Counted from the first letter of the stretch, positions 27,627 to 37,984 are shown. The stretch is 64,000 nt of DNA from Akkermansiaceae bacterium UBA2381 (GCA_002344215.1 DDSV01000051.1:163562-227561), one strand, 5' to 3'. The notes: generated from the sequence alone by a model not told the origin. Made by a program: numbers and translations.

Positions 27627-28340
27627 GAATCAAAAAACCTAATTTCTTTTGTCCCTTGAATTCAAATGCGCGGATAGCGCCCGCGCGGGTGTCCCGAAAT
27701 TCAGACGAGAACGTTTAAAAAGCCAGAAATCGTTTCCCGCTCCCCGAGCCCGAGGCAAGAGTGTTTGGAATCCGCAATGCCAGACCGAATAGCCTGTTGA
27801 ACGGAGTGCTTTTCATTGGGAACTCAAAGACGGCGCGAAGGCTCCCTGGAGGAAATCCCTCGAAAAAGCCGACGAAGCCACCCGGGCTGTTGGGTTCGAC
27901 GCGGCCCTTCATAACGGTGGCACCCTCGGTGCCCAGAACGTGTGAGGACGACATGCACCGAGGTCAGTCAAAAAGTCTGAACGTTAATCCATTTCCGGAT
28001 CTTGGAATGGTGTATTAAGCCCTCAATCAATCGGAGTTTCCGAATCTGTTGGCAAACGTTGGGTGCGAATTCTCATGAGCAGGGCTTTTGCGATCCATTC
28101 CTGGCTGACGGTCGTTTCATTGTATAGTCGGTAGACACCGCCGTGCTGGTCAAGGGGGGGGGGCATACGACAACTTTTGAGAAAATGGGGTAGGGCAGAA
28201 GAAGGCGTCAGGAGTTCTCGCATAATCCCTTGATCAATGTGTGGATCCTAGATGAACGTGAGGAATATCCAGCGCCGGTCTATGAACCGATGCGACGGGG
28301 CCCCATAACCGTGCGGCGATTCCAGAAGATCCGGGAAATA
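27627..28340. other. intergenic region, no convincing gene
   Basis: About 710 bases. A 79-codon frame on the minus strand (27715-27954) is Gly/Pro-rich with no recognisable domain and may be a remnant. A 10-G run at 28154-28163 and a 60-base palindromic element lie in the right half. Confidence 0.4.
28164..28223. repeat. 60-base palindromic REP-like element, copy A
   Basis: The left arm catacgacaacttttgag and the right arm gtcaggagttctcgcat are imperfect inverse repeats (about 12 of 17 paired). A closely similar element of the same length is at 29736-29795. Both share a central aaaatggggt. Confidence 0.6.
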
Positions 28341-29516
28341 TTATTGCAGCAGCGTCTGAAATCCATTTGAAGAGAGCGGAGCACCCTCCCATTCCAGGTC
28401 CTGGGTGAAAGCGCTGTGTATAGAGATGTTGCGTTGTTTGGCGAGTCGCGACACTTCCGCGAGAAAGGCGAATTGCTGTACGAGAGGTAGAGGATCTTTC
28501 CAGCTGGCAATGACGTCATCCCCCCGCAGCAGGTCTTTCAGTAACGAACCAAGGCGGCCCTGGCGCAAGGCGGAGGGAAGTCCATAGGTCAAAAGCGCCA
28601 GTCCGATGATAGGCCATCGCGGGGTCGGGTCAGGCGGAGCCGGGCGCCCTTCGATGGCGGAGATCAACTCGGGCGAACCCAGAAAATGAATGCCACTGGT
28701 GGCCCGGGGATTGCATTCCATGGGAATCAACCGGCCCTGGTCATTGCGTTTGAAATCAAAGCCTAACTGTCCATGCCAGGATGTGGCTCGAATAAATTCT
28801 TCCGCAAAACTCCGGGCCTCTGAATCGTCTCCGACCCGCTCGAAAGCGATGGAGGCCCCGAGCCCGGCGCGATGTCGCGGTATGTAGGCGGCATGGGCGA
28901 TCAAACGTCCCTGGAAGGCGATGGCGTAGGAACTGATTTCTTCGCCCGGAAGATAGGATTGAGCCAGCCAGGGGGCTTGTTCCGAGGGCCGCAGGAGATC
29001 CAGTTGTCCCGGATTGGGTCGGATCAGGGTGTGTTCACCGCCCCGCGACCACACCGGCTTGAAGGCAAATTCACGGGCACGCGCTTTGATCGCTTGAACC
29101 TGATCCTCCCGCGTCAGCAGAATCGATTCTTCGGCGCTGGTGCCCAGTTCACGGGCCAGCATGCTGAAATGGAGCTTGTGATGAACCCGGGCCAATAGTT
29201 CAAACGAAGGCGCAAAAAGGGGGAGATGCGGCAGGCTCGATTCCCGGAGGTGGGCCAGGTAAAAAACTTCCTCGTAGGTGGGGATCCACAGGTCCGGATT
29301 TTCTTCTTCCAGGATGCGTTGAACCGCTTCGGCAAAGCCTCCGGGTTCCAGCCGCGGCGGAGGCGTGCGCACATAGCGATGACTGTAACGTGAGGCTCCG
29401 GCGGAAGAGCAGGCCAGGGAGTCTGTGGTCACGATTCTGACTCCGGTGGGGGCCAGGCCCCGAACCCATCGAAGAGCGGGAAGCGAACGGGCTCCGGAGA
29501 TGATCAAAGTTTTCAT
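28341..29516 (-). CDS. ATP-grasp domain protein (carboxylate-amine ligase-like)
   Basis: A 391-residue cytoplasmic enzyme that probably joins a carboxylate to an amine or thiol with ATP. An N-terminal Rossmann-like segment (TLIISGARSLPALRWVRGL) is followed by the ATP-grasp fold: FAFKPVWSRGGEHTLI (ATP-binding Lys) and, near residue 270, GFDFKRNDQGRLIPMECNPR, which holds the Mg-binding Glu and Asn. The C-terminal 100 residues are helical and specific to this subgroup. Its place next to exoprotein genes gives no clue to substrate. Confidence 0.82.
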   Translation of the reverse strand: MKTLIISGARSLPALRWVRGLAPTGVRIVTTDSLACSSAGASRYSHRYVRTPPPRLEPGGFAEAVQRILEEENPDLWIPTYEEVFYLAHLRESSLPHLPLFAPSFELLARVHHKLHFSMLARELGTSAEESILLTREDQVQAIKARAREFAFKPVWSRGGEHTLIRPNPGQLDLLRPSEQAPWLAQSYLPGEEISSYAIAFQGRLIAHAAYIPRHRAGLGASIAFERVGDDSEARSFAEEFIRATSWHGQLGFDFKRNDQGRLIPMECNPRATSGIHFLGSPELISAIEGRPAPPDPTPRWPIIGLALLTYGLPSALRQGRLGSLLKDLLRGDDVIASWKDPLPLVQQFAFLAEVSRLAKQRNISIHSAFTQDLEWEGAPLSSNGFQTLLQ

Positions 29517-29627
29517 GGAGCGGAGACTGACCGTTCGTTGTATCCCGGCCCTGTTTCAATGCGAAAGCAAAAGGGTCGGAAAGCAAAAGGAGTCTTGAAA
29601 GATGTCTCAATTCTTATCGGCCCTCCC

Positions 29628-29673
29628 GGGAGCTTCGCTCAGCTTTTTAGCGATTAGCTCCATGAGGGTGTGA
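29628..29673. repeat. dispersed repeat, copy 1 (gctcagctttttagc family)
   Basis: gggagcttcgctcagctttt and the following tagc...agctccatgagggtgtga match 45171-45235 closely; a partial third copy lies at about 45027-45060. Function unknown. Confidence 0.6.
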
Positions 29674-29735
29674 CGTCCAGGGGGCAGGGTCATGTCCGTC
29701 GAGGAGTCACGCAGCTCTCCGCGTTCCAGGGGGCC

Positions 29736-29795
29736 ATGCGAGAACTTTTGACAAAATGGGGTGCGGTAGGAGGAATCTGTCAAGAAATGTCGCAT
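29736..29795. repeat. 60-base palindromic REP-like element, copy B
   Basis: Arms atgcgagaacttttgac and gtcaagaaatgtcgcat pair at 13 of 17 positions. Same length and core as 28164-28223. The MITE at 29801 inserted at its right tip. Confidence 0.65.
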
Positions 29796-29800
29796 TACCC

Positions 29801-29969
29801 GAATGGCACGGTTTTAAGCAGGTGTATCGTTGGTAAATCTCAGAGTAAATGGAGTCTACAGCTCTCCATTGCTCGTTGTGGAGCCACATCTGGCCGCGTG
29901 ACGATGGATTTCGGCCAACATTCGAATTTGGCGAAAACATCGAAGAATAGGCTTAAAACCGTGCCATTC
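29801..29969. mobile_element. MITE-like element with 18-base inverted termini, copy 2
   Basis: A 169-base element bounded by GAATGGCACGGTTTTAAG and its perfect inverse at 29952-29969. The flanks tcgcattaccc (29790-29800) and tcgcatgaccc (29970-29980) are an 11-base direct repeat with one mismatch, the length expected for IS4-family transposition. It cuts off the remnant TpsA gene at 29981. Confidence 0.8.
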
Positions 29970-29980
29970 TCGCATGACCC

Positions 29981-30261
29981 CTTTTGCCGCGTTGGCACCC
30001 TGATTGAAGCGGGCCACTTCCCCCTTACTGGATCGAGAACGACTCCCAGTTGACGATGGCATGCTGGGAGAAATTGTTGATATCAACGGTAGATGTCCCC
30101 AGTCCCGAAACCGCCACGTTTCCGGCATCAATATCCAAACCGGAGGGTCCGGCCGGGTTGGCCGGGTTGGCCTGGACCGGACTGCTCACCGTCGCGAAGG
30201 CGGGGATGAGCACGGCCATGATGACGCGCTGGAACGATTTGCTGAACTTGAAAAGTTTCAT
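29981..30261 (-). pseudogene. truncated TpsA-like exoprotein, N-terminal fragment
   Basis: From the ATG at 30261 it encodes a signal peptide (ending VSSPVQANPAN) and the start of the haemagglutination activity domain, STVDINNFSQHAIVNWESFSI. This parallels the start of the giant gene at 37290. After FSIQ comes a TAA; one frame over, GEVARFNQGANA continues the domain. The copy thus has a stop, a frameshift and then the MITE at its 3' end. It is a dead paralogue of the neighbouring giant gene, 67 bases from its stop. Confidence 0.75.
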
Positions 30262-30327
30262 ATCTCTAAAGCGGGTTTGGAGTAGGTCGGGAAGAAGCAA
30301 TCTTCTATCATCCATCGTTTCGACGCC

Positions 30328-33300
30328 TTATTGTGTGACGGAGAGGTTGGTGTTCGGCACACCGAAGACACGGTAGCTGGACAAGCGGTTCGTCCCGGGG
30401 TCAAAGACATAGTAGGTGAGTGCCCCGCGACCGACCTGGCGCTTGGCAAAGCGCTTGCGGCGACGGAGTTCTTCATCCTCCTCGTCTTTGATGACGGATC
30501 CGGGGGTTCCGTTGCGTCCTTCGCGGCGGCTGCCGAGGTTGCCATCAAGCCATTCTTCAAAGGTCATGACACCGGTAGAGGGATTACTGTCGTCCTCCAT
30601 GGCGTCTTCCAAGGCCATGTTGAAGAGCATTTCCTCATAGCCGTCGTAGCCGAAGAACCCGTTGTCCCTATCATAGGCATCGTAATCAATGAAGTCGGTT
30701 CCGGGCGGCAGCGGCGGCGGGGTGACCGGAGTCGCCTCCCCGTAGTAGACATTGTATAGACCGAAGGCGTGGGCCGGATAGTCACCTTCCGGAGTGAACA
30801 TCGCATCCGCTTCGGTAACATTGTCCGCAGGGAATTCATGCTCAAGCGCCACCTGCTCATCCGCGCGTCCGGATCCCGGAGCGGGCACGCGAACATAATT
30901 GGCGCTGTTGAGGAAGGTGCCGGTCGCGATCAGATTGGAGGTCGCATCCGGCATGTAGAGTCGGAGATCCCCGAAAATTCCGGCCCCGGCGCTGGTGATG
31001 ACGCTGCGATTGGTGGTGACGATTTCCCCTGTCCCGCCTGTATAGGGATTATTTCGCCCCACCGCGATGAAGGTATCGCCCTGAGTGGATCGAAGAAAGT
31101 CATCCGGAGCGATTTTGAAGTCAATGTGCCCGATGAGCGCCTGCCCCATATTAAGAGACTCTCCCACACTCACATGGATATCGCCGTTCCGTGTTCCCGT
31201 GTTCAGGTTGCGAACATCACCGTGACCGATCTTGGCCCAGTTGTTGGCGAAGGTGCCGGCACCGCTGTTGAGGTAGAGATTATTGACCGCAATAATGCTG
31301 ATGTCGGCCGTTTTGTCGCCCGCGCTGTTGTAGCCGCCATGACCGATCTGGCCATAGCTGGCGGTCGGTGACTGGCCACCGACCACAATCACATCGCCAT
31401 CCAGGCCGTGCACCTTGATGAACTGGTCGACCGCACCGATGTTTCCCGGAGCATTGGTCGAACCGTGCCCGATTTGAGCCCAAGTGTAACTGCCGACATC
31501 GTTGTCTTGCGTCAGCATACCGCCAACGACATGAACGCCGCCGTTGTCTGCCCTCACCGTGATGTTCCCAAAATGGTCTCCACCCGCCGCATACCCGCCG
31601 TGTCCGAGCTGAGCATGGTGGAAACGACCGGCACCATTACCAAGACTGGTAAGCAATCCATTGGGATCCGCAGGCAGGCCCAGCGGGTTGCCATCGAAGT
31701 CGACCCGGCTCGCAACAGGAGTATTATCACCTGCCATGAAACTGATATCTCCGTCCGTGCTTACCAAGGTGATATCACCGAAATGCCCCCAGTTCCCCTC
31801 GCCGGCACCGGCAGTGCCGACCGGGATTAAGGGATTCGTCCGGATCTGCCCGTGGTTGGTGGTGTTGTTATTTGAAGGATCCGCGTCCCATCCACCGTGA
31901 CCGAGCAATGCGTAGAGGCGACCGTCCTCGGTCCAGGTTGTATTCGCCTTGTCGAGGGTACCGGCCACAAAGGCCACATCACCGCTCACCTGTATGTCAA
32001 TGTCACCATTCAATCCGAAAGAGTTGACTCCGTCACCGGTTCCGGAACGGGCGCTCCGCCCGCCATGGCCCAGATGCACGTAGTTGTCCTCTCTGGTTCC
32101 GGCTTTGAAGAGCATCCCGACTCCGTCGAGATCCTCCGTGCCGCGGACCGTGATATTCCCGAAACTATTCCCGTTCGAAGCATACCCCCCGTGACCCAGT
32201 TGGGCGTAGGCCTGGTAGTCAAACTGGCGATAAGCTCCCTGACCAGCGGTGAAGAGCAAACCTCCGACGAAATGGTTCGGATCGACATGATCTATGGTGA
32301 TATCGCCCGACTTGATGCCCTTCACATCCCAGCCCCCGTGGCCAAGCTGCGCATAAGCCCGATGCCAGGCACCCGCTTGAAAACGGAGGTCCCCTGCGGC
32401 ACGAATGTGAATATCGCCGGACATACTCGGAAGGTTGTTGGCTTTGTTGTTGGGTCCCTCGGATTCATAGCCCCCGTGACCTAGCTGGGCGTAGGCCCGC
32501 TCTTTGATACCCTGGGCGGTCTGGTAGTCGGTGCTTACCACCGTTGCGCCTCCCAAATCGACAGGAACAGGTACGGGATTGATTCCAGTTCCGGTATTTG
32601 AATCGACGGTCACACCTCCCACACGGAAGCTCACCAGACCGGTCGTGTAGTTAATTTCGCCGACCTTCGCACCATCAAGGAATAGTCCGGCAGCAGCCTG
32701 GGGGGCGAACCTTACCGGGGGGTCGGTCGTCGTATTGCCGATGGTGGGAGCACTGGTGCGATCATCGTTAGCACTACGGACCACATCCACTATAGTACGA
32801 CCGTCCGAGAGCGTGATCACAACACTGCCGGGAATCACGCTCGTGTTGGGGTCCGGTTGGTCATAGGGTGGACTGGTTGGGGTTGGCACTGCGGCATTCG
32901 GATATGCATTCGGGGTCAGGGCACCCAGCGGCACCCAAACACCATTGCCAGTGGCCAAGGCTTGCTCAATGATGGTGGTATTCCCAACGCGGTCAATTGC
33001 CGGTGCCGAAAGCGCCGCCAGGAAGTCAAGGCCTCCCCAAGTCTGGATATTGATATCCCCCGAGTGGACACCGCGGGCTCCGTAGCCGCCGTGACCCAGT
33101 TGCACATAGGCCTCATAGCCACCGCCTTCACCTCGCACCATCGTGGTGGTGGTGGAGCCGTTCAGGGAAGCGGTGGTCGACCGCCTGAGTCCCTGCGCCC
33201 CGAGAATACTGCCGTCAAAGTTAATGCCCCCGCCATTGGCGGTCACGTTGATATCTCCGGTGAAGCCAAGCGGGTTGTTGGCACTCGAACTATGCCCGCC

Positions 33301-36300
33301 ATGACCGAGTTGTGCGTAGTCGCGTTCCATGTCGCCGGCGATAAAGGTGATGCCACCGGTGGTGTCGTCCCCATCCGCGTTCGCGAGGTCGCCCGTCCCC
33401 GAAGTGACAATGATGTCCTGCTGATCAGGGATGATGGTCGTGCTGGCGTAACCTCCATGCCCCAATTGCACAAAGCGGTCTTCGGTTTGCCAATAGCCAG
33501 TGTTACCGGTGCCGGGAGTTCCCGTCGGGCTGGCATTGCTGAACCACCAGTAGCTGTAGTCCGTGGACAAACGAAGGGCGTCTTTTTCGCCGCTCGGGGG
33601 CGAGATGAAGCTGATATCACCGAGTGCCCTAACGACGATCCTTGCAGAGTTGGCCTCGCCGGTAACAACCGTGTTTGTTGCTGAGTTCCAACCACCGATC
33701 TGGTTGGAATCGCTGTCCATGCCACCATGGCCCAGCTGGGCATGCTCGCGGTACATTCTCCCGGCGGTGAACCTGATGTCGCCATCGAGAGCACCGGCCC
33801 CCTGACCGGCAAGCACGGTAATAGTCCCGCCTTTATTCCCCCGGACAACATCTCCACCATGACCCACTTGCGCGAAATTGTATCCATAACCCCAACCGCG
33901 GTCCGCACGGAAGTTGTCACCGCCCGCCAAGACCACGTCTCCCGTGGCTGCTTCGACCCGGATATTTCCCTGGAAACCCACCGAAGCCGCGAGTGTGGGG
34001 GTCCCGAAAGGAGTGGTCGCACCGGCCCCGAAGCTTGGAGTCACAGCAGCGAGATTCTCGGCACGGTGGTTCGTCCCGCCATGTCCAATCATGGCATGAA
34101 ACCAGCGGCGGTTGCCGGCCTTGGCCTGAATCCCAATATGGGAATCCGGATCACGGGGATCCACAAAAGTGCCCGCCGCGAGGACGGTGATGTCACCTGT
34201 CATCGAGCTATCAGGAATAATGTTGGCCACATTCGTTCCTCCAGGCATGATAAAAGTCCCACCGGCGGCGGGGAAGGCTGACGTGGCACCGCCGTGACCA
34301 ATCTGGACATGGCTACCGAGGTTCGAGCTATCGGAAACGTTACCCAGAGGAGTGGCCGTGAACTCATCGATGATAGCCCCGGTATTGAGATCGGCAGCGG
34401 CACCTTCGCGAATCGCCTGGTTGTGCCCCAGGAGCCGGATGGCACCGGTCGTCGCAATGACCTCCACATCGCCACTCCGAGTCTGATCCCAGATGCTCTG
34501 CGAGTTGCCTTCGTAATTGGAGCCGTGTCCGATTTGCGCAAACGACCTTGTCCCACGACCACCGATGAGCTGAACCCCGAGACCTTGAGGACCGCGGACA
34601 AACCCACCCGGAGTCGAACCGTGGGCGATGACGGTGATATCTCCGTGGGTGCTCCCCTGGTTCTCCCCACCCCCATGACCGATCATGCTGTAGATGTCCT
34701 GGGTGACCGAAGTGCTCTGATCGTCATTCAAGTCGAAATCACGCGATCCCATGAGCAGGATGTCCCCGTCGGCCGTCACCTCGATATCCGCGTCGATGCG
34801 GGCGGCGTCCCCGGCGTAATTGGTGCGCCAGGTGCTGGCGAAAACGGAGTATCGGTTCTGGGTGACCGCGATCTGGATTCCATCACGCGTGACGCGGGCC
34901 GGCTGCCCGTTGAGCCACTTGTTTTCTGTCCCGTCCGCGAGAATCCCGCCGTGACCGATCTGGGTGTAACTGGCCGTGGTGCCACCGCGAGCATCAACGC
35001 GCCCGCTCACGCCGACGGTGATGTCACCGGTCGCGCCCCATCCGGCTCCTCGAAAGGCGTTCGTCCCGAGCGCCAAGGTATCACCCGTACCGAATTCCGT
35101 TCCGCCCAGAAGCGCGATATAGTTCTTGCCCTGGACATTACCGGCCGGACTCCCCCACCACTCGTTGATGACCAGTCCATTGTGAGTTCTTGAGAGTTCA
35201 TACTCGACCCCGTTGTCCGCAAAGCCCAACTGCGCCCATCCCCGGCCCACCGTCGTGCTGCCACGCAGCAGGAGATCGCGCCCTGCCACCTTCGTTTCAC
35301 CCCGCCGACTGCCAACGTCAACACCCGTCCGGGCACTGGTATTCCCGATGGCAACGTTTCCGTAGGATCCGTAGGTGATGTTGAAGAGACCTGCCGCATC
35401 ATTGCTCGCGTCGCCGTCATTCATGGTCGCAAGCACGGCATCCATGTCGAAGCCCCCCATCGTCAAGCCGGTCGTTCCATCCCAACCCGCCACGACGTTG
35501 ATTCCGCCCTGGCCGGCACTATGAACGGCGGAATTAAAGTTGATGTCCCCCATCGCCAGGAGAGAAAGCGTTCCACCGACAATAGCCGCCGAGTCCTGAT
35601 ACCATTCAATCTGGTCACCCGCCGCATTGGCCGAGGTGTCGATCCGGCCCACCGTGATATTGCCTGCCTCGGCACCAAGGCTGTTGGAAGAGATCACCAC
35701 GTCGGTTCCCATATCGAGCTGCTCTGAAATCCAGACGTTACTGATCATGCTGCCACCGATTGCGGGGGCACCGACCGAGGAAATAACGATGTTGGTCGGA
35801 TCAAGCAATAGCAAACCCGCCTTGCCCCCTACCGTGTTGAGATCAACCTTGCCGACCACCTCAAGGGTGCTCTTACCGGAAATCTCGGCGAAACCACCTC
35901 CGTCGATACCTCTGGCGGAAACCTCACCGGCAAAAAGGGTGTCTCCATCGGACCAGAGGATAATATTACCACCCGTCCCGGTGCCCTCCGCGTCGGAAAT
36001 GATGAGGGCCCCTTCCTCCACCGCGAGATTATCCGCATTCGCCACTTCGGCATCTTTTCCCTGGAATCCGCCACCCACACGCATCTGCCCGCCGCCCGTG
36101 TAGCCGGATGTGTTCAGAGTTGCGGTTGAACCTATCGTCACGGAGTCCGCCGTTGCATCGATACGACCGCCCTTCCCAAATTCACCCCTGGCATCGACCG
36201 ATCCATTCACGACCGCGCTGTTTGTGCCGACAATACTCACCGCTCCACCGGTAGCGCCCGCGGTAGTGACCGCTGCCCCCTGGCCGATGATGACATCAGA

Positions 36301-37290
36301 TCCGGCCACACCGACCGAGCCACCGTTCCTTCCCAGCTCACCCGCAGCATCCGTCGAAGAGCCGGCCGCAAGCTGCACCCGCCCGCCGGCGATCTCCACC
36401 TGACCGCCCGAACCATCCCGGTTGCGAGCCTGAAGCTGGCCGTTGTTGACGATATTGCCATTCGAACCTCCCCTGAGGGTCAACCGACCGCCTTTGAAAT
36501 TGTAGCCACTCGCCCGAACCAAGCCGTCGTTTTTGATCGCAAGGGCGTAGACATTGCCGTGCGCCTTGAGTTCAGCACCGGCCGCATTGATCGATCCGGT
36601 GTTTTCGATGCCGGTCTCGCCCCCGGGGCCGCCGCCACGCACCGAGATCACGCCGCCGCCGGCTTGATCAACGATCATGTCGCCACCCGCACCGAAAGCC
36701 ACTGTGCCGTCGGGAGCGGAAACGCTGCCAGCATTCTGGAGGAAATTACCGAGCAGAACGACATCGCCGTTCTGACTGCTGATCGAGCCATAGTTGCGGA
36801 TACCGGCCGAGCTGTCCCCTTTAAAGTTGTTCGATCCGCCGTTGAGGAAATCATTATTGCTGATGTCGAGGGTCGACATGGTCATCAATCCGGCGATGTC
36901 CACCGCACCACTCTCGCCGACCATGATTCCGTTGCTGTTGATCACGGTAACACCCCCTTGGGCCGCTTTGAGCATCCCGTAGATTTCGGTCGGATTGCTC
37001 GAGATAACCCGGTTGAGGGTGTGGGCATTGGCCGCCTGATTGATCGTCGTCACTTCCCCGGCATCGATCGAAAAATTCTGCCAGTTGATGATGGCGTGCT
37101 GCGAAAGGTTATTGATGTCGAGGTTTGCCGTCCCCATTCCATGGAAGTTGACCTCTCCGATGACCACCACCCCGTCGGTCGGATTCGCGCTGACGTGGAC
37201 GGGATGAAGGATCAGTCCGGGAGTCAGCCAAACCAACACAAGCGCCTGTAGAAAGAGGTTCTGGCAGAAGGTATTCGTGACATTTTTCAT
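30328..37290 (-). CDS. giant filamentous-haemagglutinin-type exoprotein (TpsA-like) with GHG repeats
   Basis: A 2320-residue secreted adhesin-like protein. The signal region is followed by the haemagglutination activity domain that directs two-partner secretion (NLDINNLSQHAIINWQNFSID, split here as NLDINNLSQHAII and NWQNFSID; also INSNGIMVGESGAVDIAGL). The body is a beta-helix-like array of GDI-V and GDI-F units. From about residue 780 on, a motif of the form aromatic-x-x-[LI]-G-H-G-[GSD] recurs about nineteen times, for example YAQLGHGGY and TWAQIGHGS. The C-terminal 60 residues are charged and rich in Arg and Glu (RREGRNGTPGSV, RRRKRFAKRQVGRG). No TpsB transporter is present in the window. 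It likely acts at the cell surface. Confidence 0.88.
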   Translation of the reverse strand: MKNVTNTFCQNLFLQALVLVWLTPGLILHPVHVSANPTDGVVVIGEVNFHGMGTANLDINNLSQHAIINWQNFSIDAGEVTTINQAANAHTLNRVISSNPTEIYGMLKAAQGGVTVINSNGIMVGESGAVDIAGLMTMSTLDISNNDFLNGGSNNFKGDSSAGIRNYGSISSQNGDVVLLGNFLQNAGSVSAPDGTVAFGAGGDMIVDQAGGGVISVRGGGPGGETGIENTGSINAAGAELKAHGNVYALAIKNDGLVRASGYNFKGGRLTLRGGSNGNIVNNGQLQARNRDGSGGQVEIAGGRVQLAAGSSTDAAGELGRNGGSVGVAGSDVIIGQGAAVTTAGATGGAVSIVGTNSAVVNGSVDARGEFGKGGRIDATADSVTIGSTATLNTSGYTGGGQMRVGGGFQGKDAEVANADNLAVEEGALIISDAEGTGTGGNIILWSDGDTLFAGEVSARGIDGGGFAEISGKSTLEVVGKVDLNTVGGKAGLLLLDPTNIVISSVGAPAIGGSMISNVWISEQLDMGTDVVISSNSLGAEAGNITVGRIDTSANAAGDQIEWYQDSAAIVGGTLSLLAMGDINFNSAVHSAGQGGINVVAGWDGTTGLTMGGFDMDAVLATMNDGDASNDAAGLFNITYGSYGNVAIGNTSARTGVDVGSRRGETKVAGRDLLLRGSTTVGRGWAQLGFADNGVEYELSRTHNGLVINEWWGSPAGNVQGKNYIALLGGTEFGTGDTLALGTNAFRGAGWGATGDITVGVSGRVDARGGTTASYTQIGHGGILADGTENKWLNGQPARVTRDGIQIAVTQNRYSVFASTWRTNYAGDAARIDADIEVTADGDILLMGSRDFDLNDDQSTSVTQDIYSMIGHGGGENQGSTHGDITVIAHGSTPGGFVRGPQGLGVQLIGGRGTRSFAQIGHGSNYEGNSQSIWDQTRSGDVEVIATTGAIRLLGHNQAIREGAAADLNTGAIIDEFTATPLGNVSDSSNLGSHVQIGHGGATSAFPAAGGTFIMPGGTNVANIIPDSSMTGDITVLAAGTFVDPRDPDSHIGIQAKAGNRRWFHAMIGHGGTNHRAENLAAVTPSFGAGATTPFGTPTLAASVGFQGNIRVEAATGDVVLAGGDNFRADRGWGYGYNFAQVGHGGDVVRGNKGGTITVLAGQGAGALDGDIRFTAGRMYREHAQLGHGGMDSDSNQIGGWNSATNTVVTGEANSARIVVRALGDISFISPPSGEKDALRLSTDYSYWWFSNASPTGTPGTGNTGYWQTEDRFVQLGHGGYASTTIIPDQQDIIVTSGTGDLANADGDDTTGGITFIAGDMERDYAQLGHGGHSSSANNPLGFTGDINVTANGGGINFDGSILGAQGLRRSTTASLNGSTTTTMVRGEGGGYEAYVQLGHGGYGARGVHSGDINIQTWGGLDFLAALSAPAIDRVGNTTIIEQALATGNGVWVPLGALTPNAYPNAAVPTPTSPPYDQPDPNTSVIPGSVVITLSDGRTIVDVVRSANDDRTSAPTIGNTTTDPPVRFAPQAAAGLFLDGAKVGEINYTTGLVSFRVGGVTVDSNTGTGINPVPVPVDLGGATVVSTDYQTAQGIKERAYAQLGHGGYESEGPNNKANNLPSMSGDIHIRAAGDLRFQAGAWHRAYAQLGHGGWDVKGIKSGDITIDHVDPNHFVGGLLFTAGQGAYRQFDYQAYAQLGHGGYASNGNSFGNITVRGTEDLDGVGMLFKAGTREDNYVHLGHGGRSARSGTGDGVNSFGLNGDIDIQVSGDVAFVAGTLDKANTTWTEDGRLYALLGHGGWDADPSNNNTTNHGQIRTNPLIPVGTAGAGEGNWGHFGDITLVSTDGDISFMAGDNTPVASRVDFDGNPLGLPADPNGLLTSLGNGAGRFHHAQLGHGGYAAGGDHFGNITVRADNGGVHVVGGMLTQDNDVGSYTWAQIGHGSTNAPGNIGAVDQFIKVHGLDGDVIVVGGQSPTASYGQIGHGGYNSAGDKTADISIIAVNNLYLNSGAGTFANNWAKIGHGDVRNLNTGTRNGDIHVSVGESLNMGQALIGHIDFKIAPDDFLRSTQGDTFIAVGRNNPYTGGTGEIVTTNRSVITSAGAGIFGDLRLYMPDATSNLIATGTFLNSANYVRVPAPGSGRADEQVALEHEFPADNVTEADAMFTPEGDYPAHAFGLYNVYYGEATPVTPPPLPPGTDFIDYDAYDRDNGFFGYDGYEEMLFNMALEDAMEDDSNPSTGVMTFEEWLDGNLGSRREGRNGTPGSVIKDEEDEELRRRKRFAKRQVGRGALTYYVFDPGTNRLSSYRVFGVPNTNLSVTQ

Positions 37291-37984
37291 GAAGCTGGGA
37301 AGGGGTTGCGCCAGTCAGACTGGAGGGGTTGATGTGGAGTTGCGGAAGACGTCCCTTCCGCGAAGCAGTTCAGAGAGGTTTTCTGGCATAGTGGTAGAGA
37401 AGATCGGAACACTAACATTCCAATAATAAAAGAACTCCCAACCCGGTTGGTAGCCAGATAGACCGCCCCAGGGTTTGAAATCATTTTTATGGAGTGAACC
37501 TTCACGATCCCGATTCTAGCAAAACCGAAGAGCCCGCGTCCCGTTGTCCTCTGAGTGCTTCCCGTAGTGATTTTTGCTATATGTCGAGGCATCCGCGCCA
37601 CATGCTTCAGGGTTCAAGACTGCTGACAGGAACCCAATTTATCTGACGGCAGTTCCGTCCGGCACCGGTGGGGCCAGACCTGAATGCTAGAGTTTTCAAA
37701 GGAAAACCTACCTTCCGCGCCTCTTCTTGCCCAACTCCCTGGAATCCGGGATTTTCGCCAGTTGTAGAAATGTACGCCACGCGAATTGTGGAACTCCCTC
37801 CCGTGGGGAGAAGGGGGGATCGCCTGTCTCGTTGTCCTGGGATTGGGAATCATGGGGGCTGCCCGGACGAGACCGTCCCGTTTGGTCCGCCGGACGACCC
37901 GCACCTCCAATGTCATTGCCACTGCGGATTCCGTCACGGTGACGGACGAGCGACTTTAAAAGTCCGCCAGACGTAACCTTTTCC
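37291..37984. other. intergenic region upstream of the giant exoprotein
   Basis: About 690 bases between divergent genes. No frame has protein-like composition. The promoters of both neighbours should be here but are not clear. Confidence 0.4.

Noticed and set aside
27715..27954. 79-codon minus-strand frame (starts MSSSHVLGTEGATVMKG)
   Set aside because: No domain, no neighbour support; possibly a remnant but not defensible as a gene.
30025..30315. Reading the exoprotein fragment as a small intact gene
   Set aside because: It lacks the rest of the haemagglutination domain, whose continuation is visible in another frame; a pseudogene fits better.
31000..36500. The GHG-repeat region as tandem DNA repeats
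   Set aside because: Only the short protein motif recurs; the intervening sequence differs in length and content, so it is a protein repeat, not a DNA tandem array.
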